From: Actinoallomurus spadix
Lineage (GTDB): Bacteria; Actinomycetota; Actinomycetes; Streptosporangiales; Streptosporangiaceae
Length of the DNA: 64,000 bases
Assembly (NCBI RefSeq): GCF_024055725.1
Contig: NZ_JAMXMX010000014.1
Coordinates: 1 to 64,000, forward strand
Reading direction: 5' to 3'
Under the pieces are notes generated by a model. The model was not told where the DNA came from and did not search any database. It saw only the letters and a list, made by a program, of their open reading frames with translations. Positions 17,265 through 26,211 of the stretch are shown here, piece after piece (position 1 is the first letter of the stretch; each line of letters starts with the position of its first letter). The translations under genes and the position numbers were made by a program.

Positions 17265-18680
17265 GTGGACGAGTTCGATGTCGTGGTGCTGGGCGCCGGG
17301 CCGACCGGGGAGAACCTCGCGGAGCGGGCCCACGCGGGCGGGCTGACCGTCGCGATCGTGGAGAGCGAGCTGGTGGGCGGCGAGTGCTCGTACTGGGCCT
17401 GCATGCCCAGCAAGGCGCTGCTGCGCCCGGCGGCGGCGCTCGCCGACGCCGGGCGGGTCGCCGGCGCGCGCGAGGCGGTGACCGGGACGCTGGACGCGGC
17501 GGCGGTGCTGCGGCGGCGGGACGACTTCGCGTCGCACTGGAAGGACGACGGCCAGGTCGGCTGGCTGGACTCCGCCGGGATCACCCTGGTGCGCGGCCAC
17601 GGCAGGCTGGACGGGGAGCGCCGCGTCGCCGTGGAAACGCCCGGCGGTGAGCGGCGCGTCCTGACGGCGAGGCACGCCGTGGCGGTGTGCACGGGCACGC
17701 GCGCGGCGCTGCCGGAGCTGCCCGGTCTGGCCGAGGCGCGGCCGTGGACCAGCCGGGAGGCGACGAGTTCGCCGCGCGTGCCGGAGCGGCTCGCGGTGGT
17801 CGGCGGGGGCGTCGTCGCGGTGGAGATGGCCACGGCCTGGCGGGCGCTGGGCAGTGAGGTGACCCTGCTGGTGCGCGGGGACCGCCTGCTGGCGAAGCTG
17901 GAGCCCTTCGCGGGCGAGCTGGTGGCCGAGAGCCTGCGGGCGGCAGGCGTCGACGTGCGGTTCGGCACGACGGTGACGGGGGTGCGCCGCGACGGCCCGG
18001 TGGTCCTGACACTGAACGACGGGCCGGACCTGACGGCGGACGAGGTGCTGTTCGCGACCGGCCGGGTTCCGGCGACCGCGGATCTCGGTCTGGAGACGGT
18101 CGGCCTGGAGGCGGGCAAGCCGATCGAGGTCGATGACACGGGCCTGGCGGCCGGTGTCGCCGGCGGCTGGCTGTACGCGGCCGGGGACGTCAACGGCCGG
18201 GCGCTGCTGACCCACCAGGGCAAGTACCAGGGGCGGATCTTCGGCACGGTGATCGCCGATCGCGCCGCGGGCCGGGAGCTCGACCGGGCGCCGTGGGGGC
18301 GCAGCGTCGCCACCGCCGACGAGCGGGCGCTCCCGCAGGTGGTCTTCACCGACCCCGAGGTCGCGGCGGTCGGACTCACCCTCGAACAGGCGGAACGGCG
18401 GGGTCACCGGGCGCGGGCGGTCGACTACGACCTGGGCTCCGTCGCCGGGTCCTCTCTCTACGCCGACGGTTATCAGGGTCGTGCCCGTGCCGTGGTCGAT
18501 CTGGATCGGGAGACGCTGCTGGGGGTGACGTTCGTCGGCTCCGGTGTCGCGGAGCTGCTCCACTCGGCGACGATCGCGGTCGCCGGAGAGGTCCCGATCG
18601 CGCGCCTGTGGCACGCGGTGCCGTCCTACCCGACGATCAGCGAGATCTGGCTGCGGCTCCTGGAGACCTACCGCGGCTGA
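17265..18680 (+). CDS. FAD pyridine nucleotide-disulfide oxidoreductase (mercuric reductase/lipoamide dehydrogenase-like)
   Basis: 471 residues. An FAD Rossmann motif (VVVLGAGPTGENLAERA, about 6-22) and the redox-active disulfide in GGECSYWACMPSK (two Cys separated by four residues) come first. An NAD(P) Rossmann motif (LAVVGGGVVAVEMA) and FAD site (LYAAGDVNGRALLTHQGKYQ) follow. A C-terminal dimerisation domain has HAVPSYPTISE, aligning with the catalytic His/Glu region. It lacks the C-terminal Cys pair of true mercuric reductases, so the electron acceptor is unknown. The GTG at 17265 follows AGGAGGGACG; two other GTGs upstream in frame are less well placed. Confidence 0.85.
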   Translation: MDEFDVVVLGAGPTGENLAERAHAGGLTVAIVESELVGGECSYWACMPSKALLRPAAALADAGRVAGAREAVTGTLDAAAVLRRRDDFASHWKDDGQVGWLDSAGITLVRGHGRLDGERRVAVETPGGERRVLTARHAVAVCTGTRAALPELPGLAEARPWTSREATSSPRVPERLAVVGGGVVAVEMATAWRALGSEVTLLVRGDRLLAKLEPFAGELVAESLRAAGVDVRFGTTVTGVRRDGPVVLTLNDGPDLTADEVLFATGRVPATADLGLETVGLEAGKPIEVDDTGLAAGVAGGWLYAAGDVNGRALLTHQGKYQGRIFGTVIADRAAGRELDRAPWGRSVATADERALPQVVFTDPEVAAVGLTLEQAERRGHRARAVDYDLGSVAGSSLYADGYQGRARAVVDLDRETLLGVTFVGSGVAELLHSATIAVAGEVPIARLWHAVPSYPTISEIWLRLLETYRG

Positions 18681-18740
18681 CGTCTCCGGGGCCCGTTCGT
18701 CCCGGCCGGGGTCCGGCCGGGGCCCCCACGGCCGAGGGGG

Positions 18741-20393
18741 TTATGACGCGGAGTCCCAGGCGATCTCCGGCGAGTGGTAGAAGTTCACGCCCATGGCCGT
18801 CCAGCGCGGGCCCTGCGCGGCCAGCCGCGTCCGGTACTCCTCCCACGACCGGCCCTGCCGGGGCGACCAGCCGATCTCGGCGATCCCGGCGAGGCGGGGG
18901 AAGGCCATGTACTCCACCTCGTGGAGATCGGTGAGCGTCTCGCTCCAGATCGGCGCCTCCACGCCGCGCACGTCGTGCTCGGTCACGCCGGTGAAGATCG
19001 TGGTGGGATCCCACTGGTACGACTTGCGCACGCTCACGTAGCCGGCCCAGTGCAGGCCGTACGGCGAGTCCTTGTCGTACTGCATGTCCAGGTAGGCGTG
19101 GTTGGCGGGCGACAGGACCAGCTGGACGCCCTTCCGCACCGCCGCGGTGGCCAGCGGGTCGTCGACCGGCGTGGTCCCGTCGGCGATGCTCCAGTTCTGC
19201 GCCAGCGTCGCCGGGCCCGGTTTCACGTCCGCCTGCGCAATCTCGTTCCAGCCGACCATGTTCTTGCCGTGCGCGTGGACGAGGGGCTGCACGCGGTCGA
19301 TGAACTTCACATAGTCGGCGAGCGGCGTGCTGTGCGCCTCGTCGCCGCCGATGTGGACGTACGAGCCGGGGGTCAGCCTCGCCAGCTCGCCGATCACGTC
19401 GTCGAGGAACCGGTAGGTGAGGTCCTTGTCGACGCACAGGGAGCTGAAGCCGACCTCCGTGCCGGTGTACAGCGGCGGCGCCTTACCGTCGCAGTTCAGG
19501 TCCGCGTACGACGCGAGCGCGGCGTTGGTGTGCCCCGGCGTGTCGATCTCCGGGACGACGGTGATGAAGTGCTTCCGGGCGTACGCGACGATGTCCTGGT
19601 ACTCGGCCTGGGTGTAGTAGCCGCCCGCGCCCCCGCCGACCTCGGTGCTGCCGCCGTACGTGGCGAGTCTCGGCCAGCTCTTGATCGCGATGCGCCAGCC
19701 CTGGTCGTCGCTGAGGTGCAGGTGCAGCGTGTTGATCTTGTACAGCGAGATCTCGTCGATGTACCGCTTCGTCTCGGCCACGGTGAAGAAGTGCCGGGAC
19801 ACGTCGAGCATCGCGCCGCGCCAGCCGAAACGGGGCCGGTCGGAGATGTGCACGGCCGGGACGGTCCAGGGGCCGGGCCGTACGCTCCGCGCCTCGACCT
19901 TGGCGGGCAGCAGCTGGCGGAGCGTCTGGACGCCGTAGAACAGGCCGGCCGCGGTCGGGGCCTGGATCCGCACGCCGCCGCCGGTGACGTCGAGCCGGTA
20001 CCCCTCCGTCCCGAGGCCGGACGCCGGGGCCAGGCTCAGCGTGATGGCGTGCGGCGAGCCGGCGGGTCCCGTGACGACCGGGAGCCGGTATCCGGTCGAC
20101 GGGCGGACCAGCCCGGCAAGGTACGTCGCCACGCCGACGGCGTCGCGGGAGCGCGAGGTCACCACGATCCGGGTCGCGCGGGTGAGGGCGAAGGACCGTC
20201 CCGGCACGGTCCGCAGGGACGCCGGAGCCGGGATGATCCGGGGTGTGGCCGTCGCCGCCTCCGCCCGCACCGGCCCGGCCAGGCCCGCGATCAGCGGACT
20301 CGCCGTGGCCAGGGCCGCGGCGGCGGTGAGCCGTGCGCCCGGATGGCCGGCGCACCGCCGGGGCGTCAGTGCGTTGATGAGTTTCTTCACCAT
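18741..20393 (-). CDS. Secreted beta-N-acetylhexosaminidase (GH20)
   Basis: 550 residues. A signal peptide is present (about 1-45, KKLINALTPRR then a long hydrophobic stretch, cleavage near VRAEAATA). A GH20b domain (50-180) precedes a GH20 TIM barrel (about 185-540). The catalytic pair Asp351-Glu352 lies in HIGGDEAHS. The substrate-assist and sugar-binding motifs DVSRHFFTV, HLHLSDDQGWRI and PEIDTPGHT are present. It releases terminal GlcNAc/GalNAc from chitooligosaccharides outside the cell. It is transcribed behind the DedA gene after a 145-bp gap. No DasR-type palindrome was seen in that gap. Confidence 0.95.
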   Translation of the reverse strand: MVKKLINALTPRRCAGHPGARLTAAAALATASPLIAGLAGPVRAEAATATPRIIPAPASLRTVPGRSFALTRATRIVVTSRSRDAVGVATYLAGLVRPSTGYRLPVVTGPAGSPHAITLSLAPASGLGTEGYRLDVTGGGVRIQAPTAAGLFYGVQTLRQLLPAKVEARSVRPGPWTVPAVHISDRPRFGWRGAMLDVSRHFFTVAETKRYIDEISLYKINTLHLHLSDDQGWRIAIKSWPRLATYGGSTEVGGGAGGYYTQAEYQDIVAYARKHFITVVPEIDTPGHTNAALASYADLNCDGKAPPLYTGTEVGFSSLCVDKDLTYRFLDDVIGELARLTPGSYVHIGGDEAHSTPLADYVKFIDRVQPLVHAHGKNMVGWNEIAQADVKPGPATLAQNWSIADGTTPVDDPLATAAVRKGVQLVLSPANHAYLDMQYDKDSPYGLHWAGYVSVRKSYQWDPTTIFTGVTEHDVRGVEAPIWSETLTDLHEVEYMAFPRLAGIAEIGWSPRQGRSWEEYRTRLAAQGPRWTAMGVNFYHSPEIAWDSAS

Positions 20394-20538
20394 GTGTCAG
20401 ATCGAACATAACCAACGAAACGCCGTCAAGGGGGCTGCGAGCGTTCCCGCACATCCGCCGACGACGCGGGCCCCCGGGGCGTTCTACATGTCGAGAACGG
20501 CTCTTCTCTGTTCGTCGTCCGGACCGCCGGGAGAACGA

Positions 20539-21159
20539 TCAGTCGGCGCGGTGACGGTGGTACCGGTGGTACGCGAAGCGGGCCAGGAGCACGGCCGCCA
20601 GGCCGGCGAGCGCGTAGATCTGGTAGCGGAACGCCTGCTGGGAGATCGCCCCGATGTGCGTGCCGGCGGCGTACCCCAGGCCCGTCCACAGACCGGCCCA
20701 CAGCACGGCGCCCAGCACGTTGAAGGCCAGGAACCGCGGCCAGCGCATGCCGATGATGCCGGCGAGGATCCCGTTGGCCTGGCGGAACCCTTCGACGAAC
20801 CGGGCGATGGTCACCACCTTCCCGCCGTGGCGGGCGAAGAAGTCCTCCGCGCGCCGCAGGCGTTCGGGGGTCAGCAGCACGTAGCGGCCCCATCTGCGGA
20901 CGAGGGCGCAGCCGCCGGTGCGGCCGATCAGGTAGCCGACGTTGTCCCCCGCCACCGCCGCCGCGACGGCGATGACGCCGAGGACGACGATGTTCAGCCG
21001 CCCGGCCCCCGCGTACACGGACGCGGCGACCAGGATCGTCTCCCCGGGAACGGGGATGCCGAAGTCCTCCGCGAAGACCAGCACCCCGACCGCGGCGTAG
21101 CCGTACTGGTCGAGGACCGGGGCCAGGTGGGCCAGCGGGCCGGGCAACGGCGGCGCCAT
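20539..21159 (-). CDS. DedA/VTT-family membrane protein
   Basis: 206 residues with the DedA pattern: an N-terminal re-entrant segment FAEDFGIPVPGETIL, a glycine-rich GDNVGYLIGR, the conserved RFVEGFRQANGILAG, and three or four further membrane helices. DedA proteins are inner-membrane proteins implicated in lipid (undecaprenyl phosphate or phosphatidylethanolamine) flipping and membrane potential. The gene at 21222-21467 lies 62 bp upstream on the same strand. Confidence 0.92.
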   Translation of the reverse strand: MAPPLPGPLAHLAPVLDQYGYAAVGVLVFAEDFGIPVPGETILVAASVYAGAGRLNIVVLGVIAVAAAVAGDNVGYLIGRTGGCALVRRWGRYVLLTPERLRRAEDFFARHGGKVVTIARFVEGFRQANGILAGIIGMRWPRFLAFNVLGAVLWAGLWTGLGYAAGTHIGAISQQAFRYQIYALAGLAAVLLARFAYHRYHRHRAD

Positions 21160-21221
21160 GCCCCTTCCCTACCCGCTCCGGCGGGGGGGTGAGGTCGCGT
21201 CCGGTGGGTGTCCCCGGCCGC

Positions 21222-21467
21222 TCAGGCCTCCTCCAACGCCTCGCCCAGGGCGTGCAGCGCCCGGCGATGCCGCTGGTCGGCGAGCAGGTGGCCCGTACCG
21301 ATCACCAGCGCGACCGGCCACTCCACCACCTCGAGCACGGCGAGGAGGCCGAGCCCGGCGTAGTAGACCAGTCTCTCGGGCGGAGGCAGCTCCACCCGTC
21401 CCAGGACCGGCAGCTCCACGCACCCGCCCAGGTGATGTTCGAGCCTCTCGATCGCGGTCTCCGCCAT
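21222..21467 (-). CDS. Small hypothetical protein with one membrane segment
   Basis: 81 residues from an ATG at 21467. A short N-terminal charged part (AETAIERLEHHLGG) is followed by ELPVLGRVELPPPERLVYYA and one hydrophobic helix (about 36-60, LGLLAVLEVVEWPVALVIGT). The tail HLLADQRHRRALHALGEALE is polar and helical. This layout recurs in actinomycete membrane-associated hypotheticals of unknown function. Upstream of dedA on the same strand. Confidence 0.6.
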   Translation of the reverse strand: MAETAIERLEHHLGGCVELPVLGRVELPPPERLVYYAGLGLLAVLEVVEWPVALVIGTGHLLADQRHRRALHALGEALEEA

Positions 21468-21595
21468 GGCACGGCACCTTCGGGTTCGGCATCGCCGTGT
21501 CCTCGGCGTACCCCTCCCGGCCGGACCGCATGCCCGGGAGACGGGCCGCCGCAAAAACGGTTGCCCGCCCAGGAGGCGGGGGTCACACTCCTCTG

Positions 21596-22519
21596 ATGGC
21601 CGACACGACGTACGCGGACGGACGCGCGGGCATCGACGCCGGGCTGGTACGGCGGCTGATCGCGGCGCAGTTCCCGCAGTGGAGCGACCTGCCGGTCCGG
21701 CCGGTGGAGGTCGACGGGTGGGACAACCGCACCTACCGCCTCGGCGACGAGATGACCGTACGCCTGCCGACGGCCGCGGGCTACGCCCCGGCGATCGACA
21801 AGGAACACCGCTGGCTGCCCTACCTGGCCCCGTTCCTCCCGGTCGAGATCCCCGTTCCGCTCGCCAAGGGGACGCCGGGCGAGGGGTACCCCTTCAACTG
21901 GTCGGTCCGCCGCTGGCTGGACGGGCGGCTCGCCCGGCGGGAGCACATCGCCGACCTGCCCGCGTTCGCCGCCGGCCTGGCCGGTTTCATCCGCGCCCTG
22001 CAGCGCGTCGACGCCACCGGCGGGCCCGCGGCGGGCGCGCACAGCTGGTACCGCGGCGCCTCCCTGACGCACTACGACGAGGAGACCCGGCGCTGCCTCG
22101 CCGCGCTCGGCGTCCGCGTCGACGCCCGCCGCGCGACGGCCGTGTGGGAGACCGCGCTGGAGGCCGAATGGAGCGGCCCGCCGGTGTGGTTCCACGGTGA
22201 CGTCTCCGTCAACAACCTGCTGGTCAGGGACGGGAGACTGGCCGCAGTCATCGACTTCGGCACCTCGGGCGTCGGCGATCCCGCGTGCGACCTGGTGATC
22301 GCGTGGACGTTCTTCTCCGGCGAGAGCCGGGAGACGTTCCGGGCCGCCGTCGACCAGGACGCGGCCACCTGGGCGCGTGCCCGCGGCTGGGTCCTTTGGA
22401 AGTCCCTTCTCGGCGTGACCGGCTCCGACGCCGCACTCGCCGCCTCCGACCACCGCGTGATCGGGGAGGTCCTGGCCGACCACGAAGCCGCGTCCCGTAC
22501 GGCTCCCCCCACCGGGTGA
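21596..22519 (+). CDS. Aminoglycoside phosphotransferase-family kinase
   Basis: 307 residues. The fold begins with VDGWDNRTYRLGDEMTVRLP (nucleotide-binding lobe). The catalytic loop is WFHGDVSVNNLLV and the Mg-binding segment AVIDFGTSGVGDPACDL, so the kinase is complete. Proteins of this group phosphorylate hydroxyls of small molecules, and most chromosomal members are not proven resistance enzymes. The ATG at 21596 is preceded by AGGAGGCGG about 20 bases upstream, so the exact start is not certain. Confidence 0.88.
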   Translation: MADTTYADGRAGIDAGLVRRLIAAQFPQWSDLPVRPVEVDGWDNRTYRLGDEMTVRLPTAAGYAPAIDKEHRWLPYLAPFLPVEIPVPLAKGTPGEGYPFNWSVRRWLDGRLARREHIADLPAFAAGLAGFIRALQRVDATGGPAAGAHSWYRGASLTHYDEETRRCLAALGVRVDARRATAVWETALEAEWSGPPVWFHGDVSVNNLLVRDGRLAAVIDFGTSGVGDPACDLVIAWTFFSGESRETFRAAVDQDAATWARARGWVLWKSLLGVTGSDAALAASDHRVIGEVLADHEAASRTAPPTG

Positions 22520-22637
22520 GCGAAGGATCCGCCGGAGGGCCAGGGGATCCGGCCATTCGGGGGGAGGCCGCGGATCGCGCCGCCTGGGAGGTTCGAGACA
22601 CGGGCGACACGGCCCGTACGTTCCTTAGGAGCCTTCC

Positions 22638-23264
22638 ATGGCAGTCTCATTCGCGAAGGTCACGGCGGCCGGGATCGGCGGCGTCGTCCTCCTGACGGGC
22701 ACCGCCTCCCAGGTCGCCTCCGCGTCACCCCGGGGACCGGTGGCCCACGCGGAAGGCCACGTCACCGGGGACGCGTGGGTGAGGTACCCGCTCGATCCCC
22801 AGAATCCCCTCCGGCGCTTCATCTTCGACGCGCACGGCAACGCCTTCCGGTTCGTCGGCAAGAAGATGGTCATGGGGGCCGCCCGCGGCACCGTACGGTT
22901 CGACCACCCCGTTCCGCAGCCGGACGGCACCGTCCAGCACTACTGGGGCACCGTACGGGTCGACTACCTGATGACCGCCGGGCCCGTCGCCGTCGTCTCG
23001 GGGACCAGCGAGGGCGTCATCGGCGAGGCGGACGGCACACGCATGGCGTTCAGCGTCTACGCCGACCCCCGCGGCCACCGGTACGACCGGGTCGGCTTCT
23101 CCTGGGGCGCCGTCGACGGCCGGTGCGTCCGCATGGGCCTCGCCCCGGCGCCGTTCACGGCGTACGCGTCCGGCCGGGGATACCGGGTCGAGCACGCCGA
23201 ACTCCCCGCGATTCCGGAGGGCGCCGAGCCTCCTGTCGACCCTCCCGCCTGCACGCGGAACTGA
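22638..23264 (+). CDS. Secreted hypothetical protein
   Basis: 208 residues with a signal peptide (1-29, SFAKVTAAGIGGVVLLTGTA, cleavage after ASA). The mature part is beta-rich with no membrane segment and has two Cys (GRCVRMG and PPACTRN) that may form a disulfide. A pattern such as DAHGNAFRFVGKKMVMG / WGTVRVDYLMTAGPVAVVSG suggests a repeated beta-sheet barrel, but I do not recognise the family. The start follows TTAGGAGCCTTCC, and a strong terminator follows the stop. Confidence 0.75.
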   Translation: MAVSFAKVTAAGIGGVVLLTGTASQVASASPRGPVAHAEGHVTGDAWVRYPLDPQNPLRRFIFDAHGNAFRFVGKKMVMGAARGTVRFDHPVPQPDGTVQHYWGTVRVDYLMTAGPVAVVSGTSEGVIGEADGTRMAFSVYADPRGHRYDRVGFSWGAVDGRCVRMGLAPAPFTAYASGRGYRVEHAELPAIPEGAEPPVDPPACTRN

Positions 23265-23278
23265 GATGTGGGATCATT

Positions 23279-23315
23279 GTCCTTGCCGTCCTCGATGACC
23301 GAGGACGGCAAGGAC
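23279..23315 (+). terminator. Perfect 16-bp hairpin terminator
   Basis: The arms at 23279-23294 and 23300-23315 (GTCCTTGCCGTCCTCG and its exact complement) enclose a 5-nt loop, 15 bases after the secreted-protein stop. Between here and 23560 a frame around 23348-23500 (starting VTVRGRATTWPIED) has some coding character but ends in stops, and may be a gene remnant. Confidence 0.85.
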
Positions 23316-23560
23316 CGGTAACGATGTCCTGACCTCCCCGTCTTCGGCGGACGGTGTCACCGTCCGGGGCCGTGCGACCACATGGCCCATCGAGGACATC
23401 TCGGGCGAGCAGACCGCGCTGATGACCACGGGCGGAACCCTGGTCGGCGGCCCCGCCCCGGACTCGACGGCGAGTCCGAACGATGGTCATCGCCCTCGGT
23501 GGTGTCCATCAGGTTGAGGTCGGCACCCTGCTGTTACCGGCTGATCCACAGGAAGAGCCA

Positions 23561-23761
23561 GTGAAAATCCCCCGCGATCTACGACAACTTGCCCGGCGCG
23601 CCGAAGCCGCCGGGTGGACCATCACCCTGACCAGCAACAACCACCTCGCCTGGAAGCCGCCGTCAGGGCGCACCGTCTTCTGCCCGTCGACGCCGTCGGA
23701 TCACCGCTCCGTCCAGAACGTCATCGGCAAGCTCCGGCGGGCCGGGCTGAACACCCGCTGA
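23561..23761 (+). CDS. HicA-like mRNA interferase-type protein (orphan)
   Basis: 66 residues from a GTG preceded by AGGAAGAGCC. The sequence IPRDLRQLARRAEAAGWTI, then SNNHLAWKPPSG and VFCPSTPSDHRSVQNVIGKL, matches small HicA/YcfA dsRBD-fold proteins. The conserved His sits in the NNHLAW strand (catalytic in HicA). HicA toxins cleave mRNA and are normally next to HicB. No HicB-like gene follows, because the next gene (23793) is on the other strand. Either the antitoxin is lost or this is one of the phage-type solo HicA proteins. Possible in-frame ATG at 23483 lacks a ribosome site. Confidence 0.65.
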   Translation: MKIPRDLRQLARRAEAAGWTITLTSNNHLAWKPPSGRTVFCPSTPSDHRSVQNVIGKLRRAGLNTR

Positions 23762-23792
23762 CGTTGCGACGGCTCTGGAGCGTCCGTACGCC

Positions 23793-24350
23793 TCATCGCG
23801 CCGGGCAGCGCGCGAGGCGGTCGAGGACCCGCGCCAATGACGCGTTAACGAGATCACGAACCGGCGCGTACTCCCGCTCCGGATACTGCCGGGGCCCGTT
23901 CTCCACCAGCATGATCAGGTAGAGGTACGCGCGGTAGAGGTCGAGACGGACCCGGGCCGCCGGGGTCAGCTCCAGCGGCGTCACCTCGCGGTAGCCCGCC
24001 AGCAGCGGGTCGTCCTCCTCCAGGTCGCCGAAGATCGTCGGTGTGACGAACTCGGCCAGCGGGTCGCCCCAGAACGCCCGCTCGTGGTCGATGATCGCCT
24101 GGATCCGCGGCGTGGCGTACGCCTCGGCCTCGGTCCGCAGCAGGAAGCGCTCGTAGCCGAGCTGTTCGAAGTCCGGTGGCGGTGCCAGTTTGAGCACCAC
24201 CTCGCGGCCGTCGTCGAGGGTGAGCCGCCAGACCGCGTTGGCGTACCCGTCCGTCAGCTCGGTCGACGCGACCACGCCGGCCCCGAGGGCCCGCCGCGCC
24301 AGCCCGTCGAGCTCGGCGCCGCTCAGTCGCCGTTTCGTCCTGCTCTCCAC
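23793..24350 (-). pseudogene. Phosphotransferase (APH family) with catalytic core deleted
   Basis: The frame is intact (185 residues from GTG 24350; upstream starts at 24386 or 24440 are possible) but internally deleted. The N-lobe is present (STELTDGYANAVWRL, then VVLKLAPPPDFE and LLRTEAEAYA). At about 24105-24113 it jumps directly to IQAIIDHERAFWGDPLAEF, the Mg-binding DFG-like segment and C-lobe. Roughly 100 or more residues, including the HxDxxxxN catalytic loop that family members carry between these parts, are absent. It therefore cannot be an active kinase. It overlaps nothing if 24350 is the start and follows the XRE-cupin gene on the same strand. Confidence 0.7.
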
Positions 24351-24406
24351 GGCATGATTGTGCGGCCCGTCCGGCCGCCGGTCCACCGCTTCCCATCGTT
24401 GGCCGG

Positions 24407-24988
24407 TCAGGTGCTCCAGGAGGCGGGGGCGATGACCCACAGCGCCTCGGCGACGGCGGTCTCGTCCGGGTTGAGCCAGCTGTGCGGTTCACGGCCGGAG
24501 AACGTCAGCGTGTCGCCCTCGGCCAGCAGCACCGCCGAGTCGCTGAATCGCACCTCGACGGCGCCGCGCAGCACGTGGACGACCTCGACCTCGCAGTTCA
24601 GGGTGTAGAGCTCGTCCCCGCCCGTGCTGCGGGGCTCCATGACGGAGCGGATCAGCTGGAGCCGTCCCTGGCCGCGCGGGGTCAGCAGGCGCTCCTCCGC
24701 GCCCTGCCCCGTGAGCTGGATCTCCGGGGCGACGTCCTTGCGGATGACGTCGGTCTTCGGGGCGGTGAACAGCTCGCCGACGGGCAGCGACAGCGCGGCG
24801 CAGACCGTCACCAGTGTCGCCACGCTCGGCGAGGTGACGTCGCGCTCGATCCGGCTGATGAAGCCCTTGGTCAGCCCGGTGCTCTGGGCGACCTGGTCGA
24901 TCGTCAGCCCCTGGCGCCGCCGCGCGTCGCGCAGCCGGGCGCCGATGCGCGGCTCCTGGCCACCGGCGGCGATCGGCACTGACTTCAT
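24407..24988 (-). CDS. XRE-cupin transcriptional regulator (PuuR-like)
   Basis: 193 residues. An XRE helix-turn-helix (about 16-70, [20 protein letters not shown]) is followed by a C-terminal cupin (about 110-188, with [24 protein letters not shown] and GREPHSW). The PuuR type controls polyamine/GABA catabolism by sensing a pathway metabolite with the cupin. It is divergent from the ureohydrolase-gabT-gabD operon at 25132, with an imperfect palindrome in the 143-bp gap. I infer it regulates that operon and itself. Confidence 0.9.
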   Translation of the reverse strand: MKSVPIAAGGQEPRIGARLRDARRRQGLTIDQVAQSTGLTKGFISRIERDVTSPSVATLVTVCAALSLPVGELFTAPKTDVIRKDVAPEIQLTGQGAEERLLTPRGQGRLQLIRSVMEPRSTGGDELYTLNCEVEVVHVLRGAVEVRFSDSAVLLAEGDTLTFSGREPHSWLNPDETAVAEALWVIAPASWST

Positions 24989-25066
24989 CCGGTCCCCTCA
25001 TCCTGTCGCCGGCCCGGGCCGGCGGCGCGGCGACGGCGGCCGATCGAGGTCACCGTCGGCACCCCA

Positions 25067-25088
25067 CAGGTTTCTTGGCAGGAAACTG
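25067..25088. promoter_or_regulatory. Imperfect palindrome, putative operator of the XRE-cupin regulator
   Basis: CAG-GTTTC-ttggcag-GAAAC-TG is an inverted repeat (outer CAG/CTG, inner GTTTC/GAAAC). It lies in the divergent region between 24988 and 25132, 44 bp before the ureohydrolase ATG. Confidence 0.45.
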
Positions 25089-25131
25089 CTGTTGCCTTAT
25101 GGTTATCACGCCAGGTGGCTGGGAGGAACCC

Positions 25132-26106
25132 ATGTCTGACGATCCGCCGCGCACGATCGAGAACGGGCACGTCGGTCCCGTGGTGGCCAGTGTGGTGCCG
25201 CGCTTCGCGGGCCCCGCGACGTTCGCCCGGCTGCCGCGACTCGACGAGGTCTCCGACGTCGACGTCGCCGTGGTCGGCGTGCCCTTCGACTCCGGAGTGA
25301 GCTACCGGCCGGGCGCCCGGTTCGGTCCTGCGCACGTGCGGGAGTCGTCCCGGCTGCTGCGGCCCTACAACCCGGCGCTCGACGTCAGCCCGTTCGGGCG
25401 GCAGCAGGTGGTCGACGCGGGCGACATCGCGGTCAACCCCTTCTCGATCGACGAGGCCGTACGGCAGATCGAGGCGGGCTCGGACGCGCTCCTCGACCGC
25501 GCGGGCCGGTTGCTGACCATCGGCGGCGACCACACGATCGCCCTGCCGCTGCTGCGGTCGCTCGCGCGGCGCCACGGCCCGGTCGCGGTCGTGCACTTCG
25601 ACGCGCACCTGGACACCTGGGACACCTACTTCGGCGCGGCGACCACGCACGGCACCCCGTTCCGGCGGGCGTCCGAGGAGGGCCTGCTCGACCTGTCCGG
25701 CTGTGTGCACGTCGGCATCCGGGGCCCGCTGTACGGCGCGGCGGACCTGACCGACGACGTCGCGCTCGGCTTCCAGACCGTGCACGCCCGGGAGCTGGAG
25801 GACCTCGGCACGCGGGGCGTCGTGGAGCGGATCCGCGAGCGGGTGCGGGACCGCCCGGTCTATGTCTCGGTCGACATCGACGTGCTCGACCCGGCGTTCG
25901 CGCCCGGCACGGGCACTCCGGAGTCCGGCGGGCTGCTCAGCCGCGAGCTGCTCGCCATCCTCCGCGCCTTCGCCGGCCTCAGGCTCGTCGGCGCCGACAT
26001 CGTCGAGGTCGCCCCGGCCTACGACCACGCGGAGATCACCGGTATCGCCGCCGCACACGCCGCCTACGAGCTGCTGTCGGCGATGGCCCTGAGCGACGGG
26101 GCCTGA
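25132..26106 (+). CDS. Agmatinase/guanidinobutyrase-type ureohydrolase
   Basis: 324 residues of the arginase/agmatinase family. Mn ligands are [15 protein letters not shown] and [18 protein letters not shown], and the early loop [18 protein letters not shown] is typical of agmatinase and guanidinobutyrase. The enzyme releases urea from agmatine (giving putrescine) or 4-guanidinobutyrate (giving GABA). The next two genes degrade GABA directly and no putrescine-to-GABA genes are present, so guanidinobutyrase is the better guess. The ATG follows GGGAGGAACC. Confidence 0.88.
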   Translation: MSDDPPRTIENGHVGPVVASVVPRFAGPATFARLPRLDEVSDVDVAVVGVPFDSGVSYRPGARFGPAHVRESSRLLRPYNPALDVSPFGRQQVVDAGDIAVNPFSIDEAVRQIEAGSDALLDRAGRLLTIGGDHTIALPLLRSLARRHGPVAVVHFDAHLDTWDTYFGAATTHGTPFRRASEEGLLDLSGCVHVGIRGPLYGAADLTDDVALGFQTVHARELEDLGTRGVVERIRERVRDRPVYVSVDIDVLDPAFAPGTGTPESGGLLSRELLAILRAFAGLRLVGADIVEVAPAYDHAEITGIAAAHAAYELLSAMALSDGA

Positions 26107-26211
26107 CGATGGCACGCGCGTACGGCGCCGGGGGCCGCCCTCGAATCGGACACCTCGCGCCTAACATCGCATATTGAGCCGTATAAACCGCCTCACCTGG
26201 AGAGTCACAGC

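Noticed and set aside
18774-20411. A 545-residue forward frame
   Set aside because: It is antisense to the GH20 gene, which has a clear signal peptide, catalytic motifs and end-to-end family match.
20394-20538. A DasR (GlcNAc-regulator) operator before the hexosaminidase
   Set aside because: No match to the ACTGGTCTAGACCAGT type palindrome in the gap.
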